In this document: positions 21,635 through 33,002 of the stretch, one piece after another
Layout: each line of letters opens with the position of its first letter
Numbering within the stretch: the first letter of the stretch is position 1
Origin: Filosporella fistucella
Lineage: Eukaryota > Ascomycota > Leotiomycetes > Helotiales
Direction: 5' to 3'
Length of the DNA stretch: 64,000 nucleotides
NCBI GenBank assembly: GCA_030077755.1
Contig: JAQJZZ010000006.1
Span: 1-64,000, forward strand
Made by a program: the position numbers and the translations under genes
Notes under the pieces: generated by a model
What the model saw: the letters and a program-made list of their open reading frames with translations, nothing else
The model's database searches: none
Told to the model about the DNA's origin: nothing

Positions 21635-23381
21635 ATGGATACGACAAATTATTTAGAAGAAGTTCTTGGTTATCATTTTCGTGCAAAGTCTGTGCTTGCC
21701 AAAGCCTTGACGGCGCCAGGTGCAGAAGGAGACAAAGAAGGGACAGCAGAAGAGAAAGTCAAATACGAAGGTAATCGTTTGCTTGCTGACTCTGGTAAAT
21801 GTGTCCTTCCATTGTTGGCTCTCAGAAGGAATTACTCGGAAAGAAACTCGGAAAATGGTATGTCTGGGAATAGCATAATCAAATTCGTCTTGACAGCCTG
21901 CAGGCAGCACTACAAAGAACGCCTTAGAGTGTGCTATAGCGGCGAAGGACTATACAGATAGAGCAACTGCGCTCCACATCCCTAGCAACATAAAGCTCAG
22001 CCCTAGACAGCGCGGCGTCGCAGCGCCGGGAACACTACGGCAAGCTATCTACGCTCTTATTGGCGCGGTCTGGCAAGATTCGGGCGAGAATTTTCTCTGG
22101 ACAGAAAAGGCTGTTGAGCGTCTCTTGTGAGTATTCGATGCTTGTGGTATATAGACTATTGACAATGTCGTGCAAAGTATCGGTACAGAGGTGCCGCTTG
22201 AGATAAATTCCGGAAGAGTCGCTTCGAATCCCACGAATCTCAACTGTGCCAATTCTGGATCGCCTCTTCTACCTCGACAGAGAACATTAAGTTCTGGATC
22301 ATACAACTACACTTCGACAATGACAGAAGGACTGGAGGGAAACTGGCATCAGCTCCAACCTGGCCAAGACTCGGCGATTGAAACGGCTCCGAAGAAGCGG
22401 AAAACTTGGACAAGCAGTTCCGAGTCACGACAAACGATCTGGTTGAATAGGTGCTTGGCTCGGGAAGAGCAAAGATGTCTAATGTTTGGAATACCCTTCT
22501 GTCCGATGGACATTGGTATAGCGGTCAATGGTTTGCAAATCCCTCCAGGAGACAGTGGTTTGGCGATTAAGACCTTGTCTTACGTGATTGCAAGCCCCGA
22601 ATCCATTGTTGCCCTGCAGGAGGTTATCATGGCGCAACGAACGTCTATTGCAAACAAGCAGTTCACATGTGACTGCGACCTCTCGCTCGCAGATCGATTG
22701 AAGGCCATTGAGGATGCAGGATCTGAGATTGCCTACCTTGTCTTCCTCAAAAGGTGCCACACATATCAGCTGTTTGTTGATTGCAGCAAAGGCTCACGAA
22801 GAACAAGCGACGGTTTTGTTGTAGACACGGTACAAAGCGTCTCGAAACAAACAGGTTCTCGGCTTGGAAATCCTCAGAACCTCGAAGATTCTACGATTGC
22901 CGAAGAGATCATCAAGGAGGTATATCCTAACCTGAATCCAGGCACGGTCCTATACCAGAAAAAAAAGCGATTCGTTCACCGATTGCGCAAGCTTGGAGAA
23001 CGCCTCGATGTGTTAGTAAAGAGCTTTGGTTATGGTATACTGGGTCTGCTTTCTTGGCCGCGAGGCCACTTACTTGATCCGCCAGCCTTTTCGAATACTG
23101 ATGAGCTGTATGTCATCCATTTCTATGTTATGATGCCATTACTAACAGTACCAAGTATGCTATCTCTCTCCGACAAGGCATTCAAGTCACTAGTTCTTTA
23201 TCTCAAACAGGTACAAAACGATTCCATCTATGCGACTAGTACTGCAGTTTCCGAGCTCGTGATAGCACTTTTCCGCGGCACATTGAACCCCACAATAGTA
23301 TCGAGTCTCGAAATGACTGATTCGTTGAGAATTCTAGAATATCCAAAGGGATCTGCGATGCTGCTTGATTTAGTTTCTTAA
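21635..23381 (+). CDS. RNase III-like domain protein with degenerate active site
   Basis: Exons 21635-21857, 21904-22126, 22178-23107 and 23156-23381 give 533 residues with all introns GT-AG (46-51 nt). The last intron is a multiple of three and may be retained. Residues 1-175 match fungal RNase III-like domains: VLGYHFRAKSVLAKALTAPG at the start, then KYEGNRLLADSGKCVL, and ALIGAVWQDSG near the end. Where active enzymes have a GDA/GDS motif this protein has GKC. The usual Glu before ALIGA is Tyr. It is therefore probably a non-cleaving dsRNA-binding or dimerising module. The remaining 360 residues have no recognised fold; they contain a basic PKKRK segment that could be a nuclear signal. Confidence 0.6.
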
Positions 23382-25876
23382 CCCAGGTAGATTGAATAGC
23401 AAGTTCAACCATTATGGCAGGAACGTAGGCATGTCTCTGATACAGCTGAGTGGGAAGTTGCCAGACCAAATGCAATATATTTGGGTTTGGTTGAGGACTA
23501 GGAGGTTGATCCACACGGGACCTCTGGGAAGAGAAGGAGGGGCTTGCGAACTCAGCTTTTTCTGATGGGGTTGGGAGAAGCCGGGGCTCTTCATATAACA
23601 TAACGTAGGCTCATGGTGCTCCTCGACGGCCAACTGCTTCCAATTTTTGAAATGCTGGCTATCTGCTAACCTCGGTTCTTGTGATATGATGCAGGGCACG
23701 AACATTACCGCCCCCACCACCCGTTCTCGCCGGACAATCACCAGCGTAAACAAACAACGTTGTACTACCCTGCCTTCGTATACTTCTATACTAATCGACA
23801 CTGAAGTATGCACATCTCAAGTCACCGCGCACCTACACCCTACGTCCCTACCAAAGGTTACGTTCCACTAAGCCTTCTTCCAAGCGATGGCTGCTACTCT
23901 TGCATAATCTACACCCGGCTGAATATTCTTCGCAATGGTCTGAATATTCGATTTCGGAGAATTGGGAGAATAGGCTTAGAAGCTCCATGGTGTCCAACGA
24001 CTCGATCTTGGGCCATAGTATAGTTAGTAATCCTCGGCGCTGCTTCGTTTACACCAAACACCCCGGCGAACATTGTAGTATTGGAGTAAAGAACAAGCGA
24101 CGGAGAAGAATTGAGGAAAAACTTATGACCTCCTTTATGCGGAGGTGGAGTGATGCCGGCTTTGTTGTGGATTGTACTTCGGAACACTAGCTATATAGCC
24201 ACCATGAGCCATACAAAGATCAAGAGTTCCATATTCATCTTCAAATCGATTAATCTTGCAGAGCGCGCCAGTTGCTGCTTACATCTCATCTCCAATCTCT
24301 TGCATTATTTGGTAGGATTTGGCCGTAGCTCTTCCTATGGGAGTGTCAGCTCTTGGTTTTAAATGCTGGAAATGTTCGTCTCCTTTGAATTCTTCTGTCC
24401 CTTTGATGTATATCAGCTTTTTTTATTGCGGCCTTCTTTGCGAGAATTGAACGGGCATATGCTTTAAGTTCCTTAAGCACGGCATAAACTAGCTCTGTCT
24501 AGGGAAGGTGCTGGTAGAAGATTATAATAGGTGACGGCTTCATGACTGAGCCAGTCTCGATGACTTCAACAGGGGCTTTCAACTCGATTACATAGATTGT
24601 CCTTATCTATGTCGAAGATACGAGAAATAATTAGTTACTTAAATCAGGATAAGGATGTTTAGCTCACTAATTTTCCGGGCTCATTTTGCTGAGGTTGGGT
24701 TTAGGTGAATGGAAATTCAACAAGAAAGAGCATCTTAGCAACGAGCTATTTTGGTGTTCTCGAACAAGACGATTCAATGCGTTGTTGGTGTGGTGGTACA
24801 GGGTCACGTTTCTCACAATTTTGTCCCCATTTGCCAAGCGGTGCATTACAATCCAACACTCTCATTGGAACTGTCACTTGATTTGGTCATCTTGTGGTCA
24901 GAAGCGGCATCAGCCCTTCTCAGGTATTGGGTTTCGTATTACCACGAATATTGCAGAGCATATGAGCTGTCTGCCCCACTCTGGACCACTCCGAGAAAGC
25001 CATGGACTAGCATTGAAGAGGTGCGGTTGCTCGACCCAATGCCATCCTGCCTTGAACTTTTTCATTTCTCTCTACATGAGAGCTCGTTCCCTTACAGATC
25101 AAGGCACCCGTCACACATTCAGATCAATGATCGAATCTACAAACAGGCACGTTCATTGCATACATTTGAACGTGTCTGGGGTCGACTGTCTATGTTGGGT
25201 TGATTTTAAAGGTTGATGATGCCCTGGCTATTAGGCATATATTCAGGACCCAAGTTAGTACATGAGGTGTTCAGGAGCTCGTCGAAAAGGCAGACCTTTT
25301 TTCCGGAGTACAAGATGGTTTGGTTCTACGCCGCAATATCAAATCAAAGATTCGTTTCAGCTGTAAACTACCTTTGGCGGGAGGGTGTGCCTTCCGCCGA
25401 CGTTTTTCCAAACTTGTATCGCACGTCACTTATCTTCATCAACCTCCACAGGTGTAGCAATCTCCCTTGGAGGTGCTCACTATTCCGGGTAATAACAACA
25501 CTGTCCGCAGAATAATCTCGTCTGCTGGTGAAGCTCAATCGAATCACTGGGCTCGGCCTAGGCAGACCGGGCACGCCCAGCTCGTCCATAGGCGCAGCCT
25601 GCAGCCATTCAACTGTCCAGGCCAAAGCTGGGTTTCTGGCCCCCGGGCACGAAGATTACTACATATATGTGTGAAACTCCTGGTCGCGGGTCGAAGAACG
25701 TTCCACACCACAACTTCTCGTACTCTCTTTTCACCTGATGAACCTGTATTTAACTTGGCCACCCAATATCCCAATAAGCTAGTCACAGGCTCTTGGTATC
25801 CGAAGATAAAGATATCAGATTGTGAATTCGGTGTTTTGCACGGGTAGTCCCCGAAATCACGCACCTAGGCGCGAGT
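23382..25876. other. Intergenic 2.5 kb with a possible minus-strand remnant
   Basis: No intact gene is supported. On the minus strand about 24360-24650 reads YVIELKAPVEVIETGSVMKP, then after one stop VYAVLKELKAYARSILAKKA. It is protein-like and may be a decayed gene. Two overlapping plus-strand ORFs at 24686-25216 compete in different frames and neither is recognisable. Confidence 0.35.
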
Positions 25877-26725
25877 ATGAATAACAGCAACAACAACCAT
25901 GGCGCGACTGACGACGAAGGATACAACGACAGTGATGTAACGAAAAGACTGCCAGTTACGAGCTGGGAGCCAGATCCCAATACTCAGCACGCGATCAATT
26001 CTGATGGTTTGAGTTGGCCCAGTAGGTGAAGTCGCGAGCGTGCAGCTACAGCCTTACTGACAGATCAAGGCCGAGGAACGCTCAAGCGAAAGGGGGCGAC
26101 CAAGAAGGAACAGGAGGAACGGCTGAGCAAGCTAGCAGCCGCTGTAAGGACGATCCTGGAGTGTGTGGGCGAGGATCCTGACCGAGAGGGGCTGCTTGAT
26201 ACACCCGAACGCTACGCAAAAGCTATGCTCTTCTTCACCAAGGGCTACGAAGAGAATCTACACAACATTGTGAATGGTGCTATCTTCCACGAAGACTATA
26301 ATGGGATGGTTATTGTGAAAGATCTCGAATTCTCTTCGCTGTGCGAGCACCACCTCGTGCCGTTCTCCGGGAAGGTATAATGACGGAGCATATTCCACAT
26401 TTTTGATGGCTAATAACGATAGATGCACATCGGATATATTCCCAACCGCCAAGTCATTGGGCTCTCCAAAATTGTTAGGATAGTGGAAGTATTCTCGCGG
26501 CGACTTCAAGTCCAAGAGCGGCTCACAAACCAGGTCTCTTGTGCCCTTTCCCAGATAATCCAACCGCATGGCGTTGGCGTAGTTGTGGAGTCCAGTCACC
26601 TCTGCATGGTGATGCGCGGGGTTCAAAAATCCGAAGCAATCACAACCACTATCTGCATGCTCGGCCGGCTGCAATCGACTGTTAATTCGAGGGAGGAATT
26701 TTTAAACCTTATTGGCCGCAAGTAA
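25877..26725 (+). CDS. GTP cyclohydrolase I
   Basis: This enzyme opens the GTP ring to 7,8-dihydroneopterin triphosphate, the first step of folate, biopterin and 7-deazaguanine pathways. Exons 25877-26021, 26070-26374 and 26423-26725 give 250 residues with 48-nt introns. Family landmarks are all present: [20 protein letters not shown], the zinc site [10 protein letters not shown] with Cys and His ligands, HIGYIP...[16 protein letters not shown], and the second zinc Cys in [12 protein letters not shown]. The N-terminal 60 residues are low-complexity. It looks functional. An extra copy next to two PRTase fusions suggests a dedicated pathway rather than housekeeping folate synthesis, but whether the genome has another copy cannot be seen here. 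Confidence 0.93.
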
Positions 26726-27189
26726 GAGGATGCGACTGAATAATAGAGCCATATCGGGAAATTAGGTAGCAAATAAATCCAACTAGTAAATGGAGAAAGA
26801 CAATATGATCATCACCATCAGAGCCACACTTCCTTGTTGACAAACCGCGCAATTTGATGGCTATTGGAATGAGAGTTGGTCGTAGTATTCTTCCGCTCAG
26901 GCAAACGAAAATACTTATGAACGTCGCACAGCTTCCAGCAGGGTTCTGATCATGGCATTTAGCAGCCTTGATTGTTGGTTGGTGTGGGTTGTGTTGGTTG
27001 AGCATTCATTTACACGAGATTGCTCCCGATTGAGCATAGCGTTGCTGCATGAGGTGCAGCAGTCAGCCCTCCTTTTTGCTGGCTCATCAACTTCTTAAGG
27101 TCTGTTTCGAAGCCCGAAGGTTTGCCTCGAGCACATATCAACCATAATCGCTATAAGTCTTGCAATATACTTTCATTCTTAGATCGGAG
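26726..27189. promoter_or_regulatory. Intergenic between GTP cyclohydrolase and the large fusion gene
   Basis: About 460 bp between two genes on the same strand. It probably holds the 3' end of the first and the promoter of the second. No conserved element was recognised. Confidence 0.35.
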
Positions 27190-30100
27190 ATGACGACCCT
27201 CGAATCCCTGAAACAAGCACTTAGAAATGAAGTCGAGATATCGGCATCATCACTCAAACAACCATTGTCTGACATTCAATACAGAGCCGGCTTCAATATC
27301 TTGGTTAAAGGCCCAGGATGGAAGACCTACCAAGAATTCATCATTCCTCAAATATCTCAGCTGCTATCTCCTGTCTTCAACATGCGTCTCCAGATCTCGG
27401 TTCTAGAAATCGGGCCAGGCCCGAAGAGCCTCCTTGGGTTTCTTCCGGAATATCTTAGGAGGAAGATCAAAAAGTACACTGCGTTCGAGCCTAACGGCTT
27501 GTTTTCCGGGAGCTTGGGAGAGTGGTTCAAGATTGAGTCACCGTTTCCTTGCCTAGAAAGTTCCCCAAACATCCATCACTCCCCATTCATTCTACAGGAT
27601 GATGTAAGGGTGGACCTCGGACCAAGTACAATGAATAATGACTCACGATACGACATCATCTTATTCTGCCATAGCATGTATGGTATGAAGCCCAAAAACA
27701 AGTTCATCGAGCAGGCGCTGGGAATGCTCGTGCAGCGGCCACAAATCGGAATGGTGGTAGTTCTACATCGTGATGGAGCTTTGCACCTCGACGGCTTGGT
27801 GTGCCACCGGACGGCTTGTTATCCTACTGGAGTGGTCAGTGTAGCAGATGATGACGAAGTGCTAGATTGTTTCGCCTCTTTCGTTGCAGGATTTACTATG
27901 AAAGATGCGGGATTGAACAATGATATTCGAGTCCGTTGGCGCAAGGTGTGCCGAAATTTGAGCCGTCAAGAGGAAAACCCCCATGGCCATCTCTTGTTTA
28001 GCTCGCCAAACATCATGGTGGCATTTACCCAACGCTCCAATAGCCTACCGGAGCTACTGGCCCAAGTACCACAGGCAGAGAGACACGGGGTTGTCAAGAA
28101 CTGGGAGGCTCGACTCCACTCTCCTGGCTCAACCGTGAGGCCGGCTGGAGTGGGAGACGTCCAGAAGTGCGTTAGATGGGCTCTAGAGAACAAAACTGGC
28201 CTGGCCGTTATTGGTGGGGGTCACAGCGGCCACTGTCGTTGGCCCAACGTCGTTTCAATCGATATGGGGGCTTTCAACCACGTACACGTTATCACGGCCA
28301 GAGGTGACGAAGAGAGCTCCATTTCCAATCCCGGTTCAGTGGTTGTCGCCGAAACTGGCTGCAAGGCAGGGGATATCATCAGCAAGGCCATGACGGCAAG
28401 ATTAACAATACCTCTAGGGGCACGCCCGAGTGTAGGTGCAGGACTTTGGCTGCAAGGTGGCATTGGACACCTGGTAAGACTGTACGGACTCACCTGCGAC
28501 GCAATCGTCGGTACAGTGGTAGTTAGCGTCAAATCCGGCCAGGTCCTCTACATCGGCGATGTCCCAAGCCAGCATCGGCCAGCTGGTGCTATACGCCCGG
28601 AAAATGAACGTGATCTCTTGTGGGCGATGAGAGGCGCTGGGACCAATTTCGGCATCGTGGTCAGTGTCGTTTTTAGAGCGTACGAGGCTCCGACTTATTG
28701 CATTCGAAATTGGGTTCTGCCGGTGGGCGACAAACTTAAGGCGCGGCTTATGCTTAGCAAGTTCAATACACTTGTCGCTAGTGAGCTTCCACGAAATTTT
28801 TCTGCAGACGCATATCTCTATTGGGACAAGGACCAGCTACATCTTGGCGTGACCATGTTCGAAGCTTCGACATCCATGCTTACCCTTGAGTTGCCAATAT
28901 CTATAAGTCAAACTCTAGGGCTGGAACGCAGTTCAAAGGTTGTAGACAGCATCGGTCTATTCGATGCCGATATGTACATGTCTGGAATGCACGGCGGGCA
29001 TGGCAACGGTAAGACTTCCTCGTTCAAGCGGTGTCTGTTCTTGAAGGAGATTGGGGCGGTCGATGTCGCCACTATCTTGGTGGAAGCTATTGCGACTCGG
29101 CCCTCACCCCTATGCTACCTCCATCTGCTACAAGGTGGGGGGGCGGTCGGTGATTTGGCTGTTGATGCCACTGCTTTTGGCTGTCGAGGCTGGGACTTTG
29201 CCTGCGTCGTGACTGGTATATGGCCTCGTAACCAAGATGGTGCCGATGCCTCTCAAGCTGTTGTGCGGTGGGTGTACAGTGTTGCTACGAGCCTCTTGCC
29301 GCTGAGTAGCGGAGCTTATGGCGCCGACCTTGGGCCAGATCCACGAGACGCAGCACTGGCGACTGTTGCTTTTGGACAAAACGGTCCACGCCTGGCGGAT
29401 CTAAAACACAGCTTAGACCCGCAGAACGTGCTGGCATACGCGTGTCCGCTTCCAGAGGCAGCCATACAACCAAAACTTATCATTCTTGTCACAGGCGAAA
29501 GCTGTGCTGGTAAGGATTTTTGTGCCGCCGTGTGGGTCTCTATGTTCACCAGATGCACACACATGAGCCTCACGGCACGGGCCGTGAGCATCAGCGACGT
29601 AACCAAGCGAGAATACGCAGCAGCTACCGGTGCTGACCTGAATCGCCTGCTGTGGGATCGTGCCTACAAGGAGCAACACCGGCCAGCGCTGACGACATTT
29701 TTCGAGAGCCGCGTGCGGCAAAAACCACAGCTGCCAATTGAGAACTTTCTATATGTTGTGAATAGTGCGGCAGATGTCGACGTGCTGATAATCACCGGCA
29801 TGAGAGATGAAGCGCCCCTAGCAACCTTGTCGCACTTGGTTTCAGATAGCAGACTGCTCGAGATTCGCGTTGAGGCTAGCCATAAGACGCGGCAGATTCG
29901 CCGTGGTGATGGTAGTAGTGACAGCAACCACGATGACAACACCGGCAACAATAGCAGGCCAAATTCCGTGGCCATGGACTTCCAGCCTAGTCTCATCTTC
30001 TTCAATAACACGACAGGACACGATGCTGTAAGAAGCTTTGGCGAAGAATACCTGCTTCCGTTCGTTGGCTTGGAGCTGAAGCGATTGTGCAGTATGGTGA

Positions 30101-30654
30101 GCCAGGTAAACGGCTTCCCTCACTCGGGCATCAACTTCCGCCATGTTCTGGGGATCTCCCAGAAGCCGGGCGGACTGGCCTTATGCACAACTCTACTTCG
30201 AACACACTTCATTGGTGATTGGGCCAAAGTCGGTGCCATTGCGTGTTGCGAGGTTGGTGGCTTTGTCTTCGCGTCAGCTCTGGCCTCATGGATCGATGTT
30301 CCCTTGTTACTCATACGTGAAGTGGGCAAGCTTCCTCGCCCTACTTTATCTGTCACCAAATCCTCATCGTACATCTCGTCATTTGGATCTGACGATTTGG
30401 GAGAGGAGCGTTTCGAGATGGGGAGGGATATAATTCCTAAGGACGTATCAGTGGTAGTAGTGGACGATGTACTTTCTACAGGTAAGACACTTTGTGCGGT
30501 ACTCCAACTGTTAAAAAACGATGGCATCTCTATTGAGCGTATTAGCGCCATGGTCGTGGCCGAATTCCCTATACATCGTGGCCGAGGTCTGTTGCGCGAC
30601 CGAGGATTTGGTAGAGTTCGTATTCAAAGTCTTCTAGTCTTTAGTGGGGCTTAG
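27190..30654 (+). CDS. Methyltransferase-like, FAD-linked oxidase, P-loop kinase and phosphoribosyltransferase fusion
   Basis: A single intronless frame of 1154 residues. Residues 1-290 are class I methyltransferase-like, with VLEIGPGP (71-78). Residues 310-765 are a PCMH/FAD_binding_4 flavoenzyme: GGGHSGH near 341 provides a His for covalent flavin, ARPSVGAGLWLQGGIGHL follows, and the domain closes with a BBE-like LADLKHSLDPQNVLAY. Residues 768-960 are a P-loop kinase with TGESCAGKD, resembling phosphomevalonate-kinase-type folds. Residues 990-1154 are an adenine-type PRTase with PRPP loop VVVVDDVLSTGKT near 1087. Combined, it could methylate, oxidise, phosphorylate and ribosylate a base. 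The ORF begins with an in-frame TTG at 27160; the first ATG is used. The same pairing of kinase and PRTase occurs in the gene at 17716. Confidence 0.82.
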   Translation: MTTLESLKQALRNEVEISASSLKQPLSDIQYRAGFNILVKGPGWKTYQEFIIPQISQLLSPVFNMRLQISVLEIGPGPKSLLGFLPEYLRRKIKKYTAFEPNGLFSGSLGEWFKIESPFPCLESSPNIHHSPFILQDDVRVDLGPSTMNNDSRYDIILFCHSMYGMKPKNKFIEQALGMLVQRPQIGMVVVLHRDGALHLDGLVCHRTACYPTGVVSVADDDEVLDCFASFVAGFTMKDAGLNNDIRVRWRKVCRNLSRQEENPHGHLLFSSPNIMVAFTQRSNSLPELLAQVPQAERHGVVKNWEARLHSPGSTVRPAGVGDVQKCVRWALENKTGLAVIGGGHSGHCRWPNVVSIDMGAFNHVHVITARGDEESSISNPGSVVVAETGCKAGDIISKAMTARLTIPLGARPSVGAGLWLQGGIGHLVRLYGLTCDAIVGTVVVSVKSGQVLYIGDVPSQHRPAGAIRPENERDLLWAMRGAGTNFGIVVSVVFRAYEAPTYCIRNWVLPVGDKLKARLMLSKFNTLVASELPRNFSADAYLYWDKDQLHLGVTMFEASTSMLTLELPISISQTLGLERSSKVVDSIGLFDADMYMSGMHGGHGNGKTSSFKRCLFLKEIGAVDVATILVEAIATRPSPLCYLHLLQGGGAVGDLAVDATAFGCRGWDFACVVTGIWPRNQDGADASQAVVRWVYSVATSLLPLSSGAYGADLGPDPRDAALATVAFGQNGPRLADLKHSLDPQNVLAYACPLPEAAIQPKLIILVTGESCAGKDFCAAVWVSMFTRCTHMSLTARAVSISDVTKREYAAATGADLNRLLWDRAYKEQHRPALTTFFESRVRQKPQLPIENFLYVVNSAADVDVLIITGMRDEAPLATLSHLVSDSRLLEIRVEASHKTRQIRRGDGSSDSNHDDNTGNNSRPNSVAMDFQPSLIFFNNTTGHDAVRSFGEEYLLPFVGLELKRLCSMVSQVNGFPHSGINFRHVLGISQKPGGLALCTTLLRTHFIGDWAKVGAIACCEVGGFVFASALASWIDVPLLLIREVGKLPRPTLSVTKSSSYISSFGSDDLGEERFEMGRDIIPKDVSVVVVDDVLSTGKTLCAVLQLLKNDGISIERISAMVVAEFPIHRGRGLLRDRGFGRVRIQSLLVFSGA

Positions 30655-32276
30655 TAGGAAGAGGGTATCTCTTATATATTGAGTCTGTAGGGATCCCTAC
30701 TATATGTGATATGGGCAACTTAGAAGATAGTTCAACCTTCTTTGACTCAGATGGGTTGATATTTGGTTGAGATACTTCTTGCCAGTCAAGGAAAGCGGCA
30801 TGAGCAGATCGAGTCCAAGAGACACTTCATCAGATTCTCAGCAGTGCTCATCCTATTCGAGGATGCAAAGCTATTCCTGTATCATCCATAAACCTGATGC
30901 TTGAGCAACTTTTATTCTTGACATGGGCGTGAACGTAGGCAGATTATGCCAAAAGTGTCCGCCTCAATTCACGCAACGTGATTCGATTCTTTGAGAATCA
31001 AAGTTAAACCTGGAGCTGATCATTTCCGCCCATGAGATGAAGGAGGGTAAAAGGTCGACTGAAACGATTTCTCAACCAATCTTCCAAATTGATTCATGAA
31101 CGTTTCCTGGCTGTAGGTTGATTCCTATCCAGCGCGAGCTTTCGTTCCGCCTCTTATTTGTGCTCGACTCCACATAAACCAGAAGGGACCTGCCCAATAA
31201 TAATAGTCTCAGATGCCATATCCAGAAAGAAACGGTCATATTGCTTGTAAGAGCTAGAGGGTACACAGATGAAGCCATAACCGCCATCTTGCCGTCGTGC
31301 GTTGAGTTCGATAGAGATGGCGACATAATCCTCTTCACAATATCCAGCGGACGTGATCCAAGAATCACGTCTTCCTCAGTGCAGATTTTGACTTAGTCAT
31401 AGCTCTCTGTGTCTATATTTGGAGGCGAGTGCCTTCTACAAAACACAGCCCAAATCGCCACTGTGGAGGGAATCTTCGTGGATTTGGATAGTTCGCATAC
31501 TCCCTGGTACCCAAGGTTGTTCATTGCAATTACCATACCAATGCATTGCAAAAAGAGTGCCGCCTCAAATGTGTACGTGGTCATGCTCGATTAAGGTGCT
31601 TGTTTTCGTCGCTCATGTAAGTTGGAATCGTTTCAGCCGGGGAACTCGATTGGTTTGAGTCTAAAGCTTTGTGATTGTAGATGGAAGAGATTCACACTCC
31701 TTGGGAGCAGGAATGTCTTGTTATAGGAGGATATTTCTTGCTACCACCAGCACTCATTCTGCTTGTGGTCGGCTGTCGTTTCTCATCGATGGTTCGACTG
31801 AAGGTGGTGGTCGTGCTCGTCACTGTGGAGAAAGCAAGTCAAGCGTTCCAGAGCTCGGTGCCGAAACCAGCGCATTCGAAGGATCTGTCGATCACCAGAC
31901 CGGAGTGATGATGATGGTGATGTTGACGGTAACGATGGTGGTCAAAATTCTTTAAAGAGATTAGGAGAGCGCATCCGTGAACTTTCCTTACCTGATCTTT
32001 GGCGGGGAAATCAAGGTGCATATATTCGATTACGTATGCAAACTTACTGAATCTGTTGGTCCAACCCCTTAGTGAGGTTGAACGCAACAACACTGGGATC
32101 CTCCAATCGCATATATGATATGAGTACAACATGCTGTTCAAATGCTGGTCATTGGCGTGGTGAGAAATTGGTGTATACTTAGACAGATTCTGAGTTGCGA
32201 ATGTCACTAAGCGTAATAAAAACTATTTGGTGCTGAGTGAACCTATCAGGGACAGCTATGGTACAAGTAAAACTCA
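30655..32276. other. Intergenic 1.6 kb, no gene supported
   Basis: Short hydrophobic ORFs occur on both strands (for example near 31100-31370 and 31390-31590 minus, and 31720-31790 plus). None forms a consistent gene. A His-codon-rich stretch near 31900 is a simple ATGATG-type repeat. Confidence 0.35.
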
Positions 32277-33002
32277 TCAACGTGTAATCGAGACCCCTCC
32301 CTTACCACATTTGATACACCGTGCCTGCAGTGGTTCAGCAGCCTGATTTGGGCCACAGTTGTAACAGTGACCTGTCAAAGGAGTGTTGGCAAACAGCTCA
32401 AGTAAATCCAAAGCAAACTCGGGCACATCCAGTAGCGTGGCTCGGAACCTTTCAGTATGGCTTTGCATCATGTCTCGGGAGTTATTCCTGCCATGGCGGA
32501 CGGCGGTGACTCGTAGGGAATTGGTTGATATAGTGAGAGTATAGATATCTGCAATGATAGATAGGAATTCTTCCGGTGAAGCATCCGTGACGAGAGTAGT
32601 TTTGAACCTCTTTTCAACAAGTCTCATCAACGTCGGTATGTCGTATTTATCAGCCAGAATATACGCTAAAACCTGAACTTTTAACTGAAGGTTAAAGTCT
32701 TGGCTCTCGTTACTTGGCTCGTTGTATTTGCCCGTGTAGAAGTATCTTAACATGACTTCAACAGCGGCCGGATCATCGTCATGTAAATCAATGATGCCTG
32801 TGTAAGCCTCCTAATGGAAGTGAGCTTTTGAGCTTGATGTAATCGGACTAGAGAAAAATACCTTGAATCCTGCCGTGCATGCTGCATGTAAAACCTTCGA
32901 TTGCGAGCAGACAATAAGGCGGTGAACTTTCCAAGATTTGTCGCGGCAGTTAATCGTAAGATCAGAATAGTCATCGGTGTCGAAGGATCTATCCTCTATC
33001 AA
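32277..33002 (-). CDS. BTB/POZ domain protein
   Basis: BTB domains mediate dimerisation and substrate-adaptor roles for cullin-3 ligases. The domain begins DTDDYSDLTINCRDKSWKVH, then LIVCSQSKVLHAACTAGFK. A 51-nt intron (32861-32811) joins it to EAYTGIIDLHDDDPAAVEVM and LRYFYTGKY. A helical back half and a C-terminal CYNCGP...CIKCGKGG zinc-knuckle-like pair follow. The frame is intact across about 225 residues. No ATG was found at the expected beginning, so a short first exon upstream (about 33010-33070, where MSLLDTIA is possible) is likely but its splice phase did not resolve. Confidence 0.7.

Noticed and set aside
24686..25216. Two overlapping plus-strand ORFs of 150-176 codons
   Set aside because: They lie in different frames and neither shows a motif or splice support.
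31681..31908. Short ORF with a hydrophobic segment (LVIGGYFLLPPALILLVVG)
   Set aside because: No second exon, no family match, and competing ORFs on both strands.
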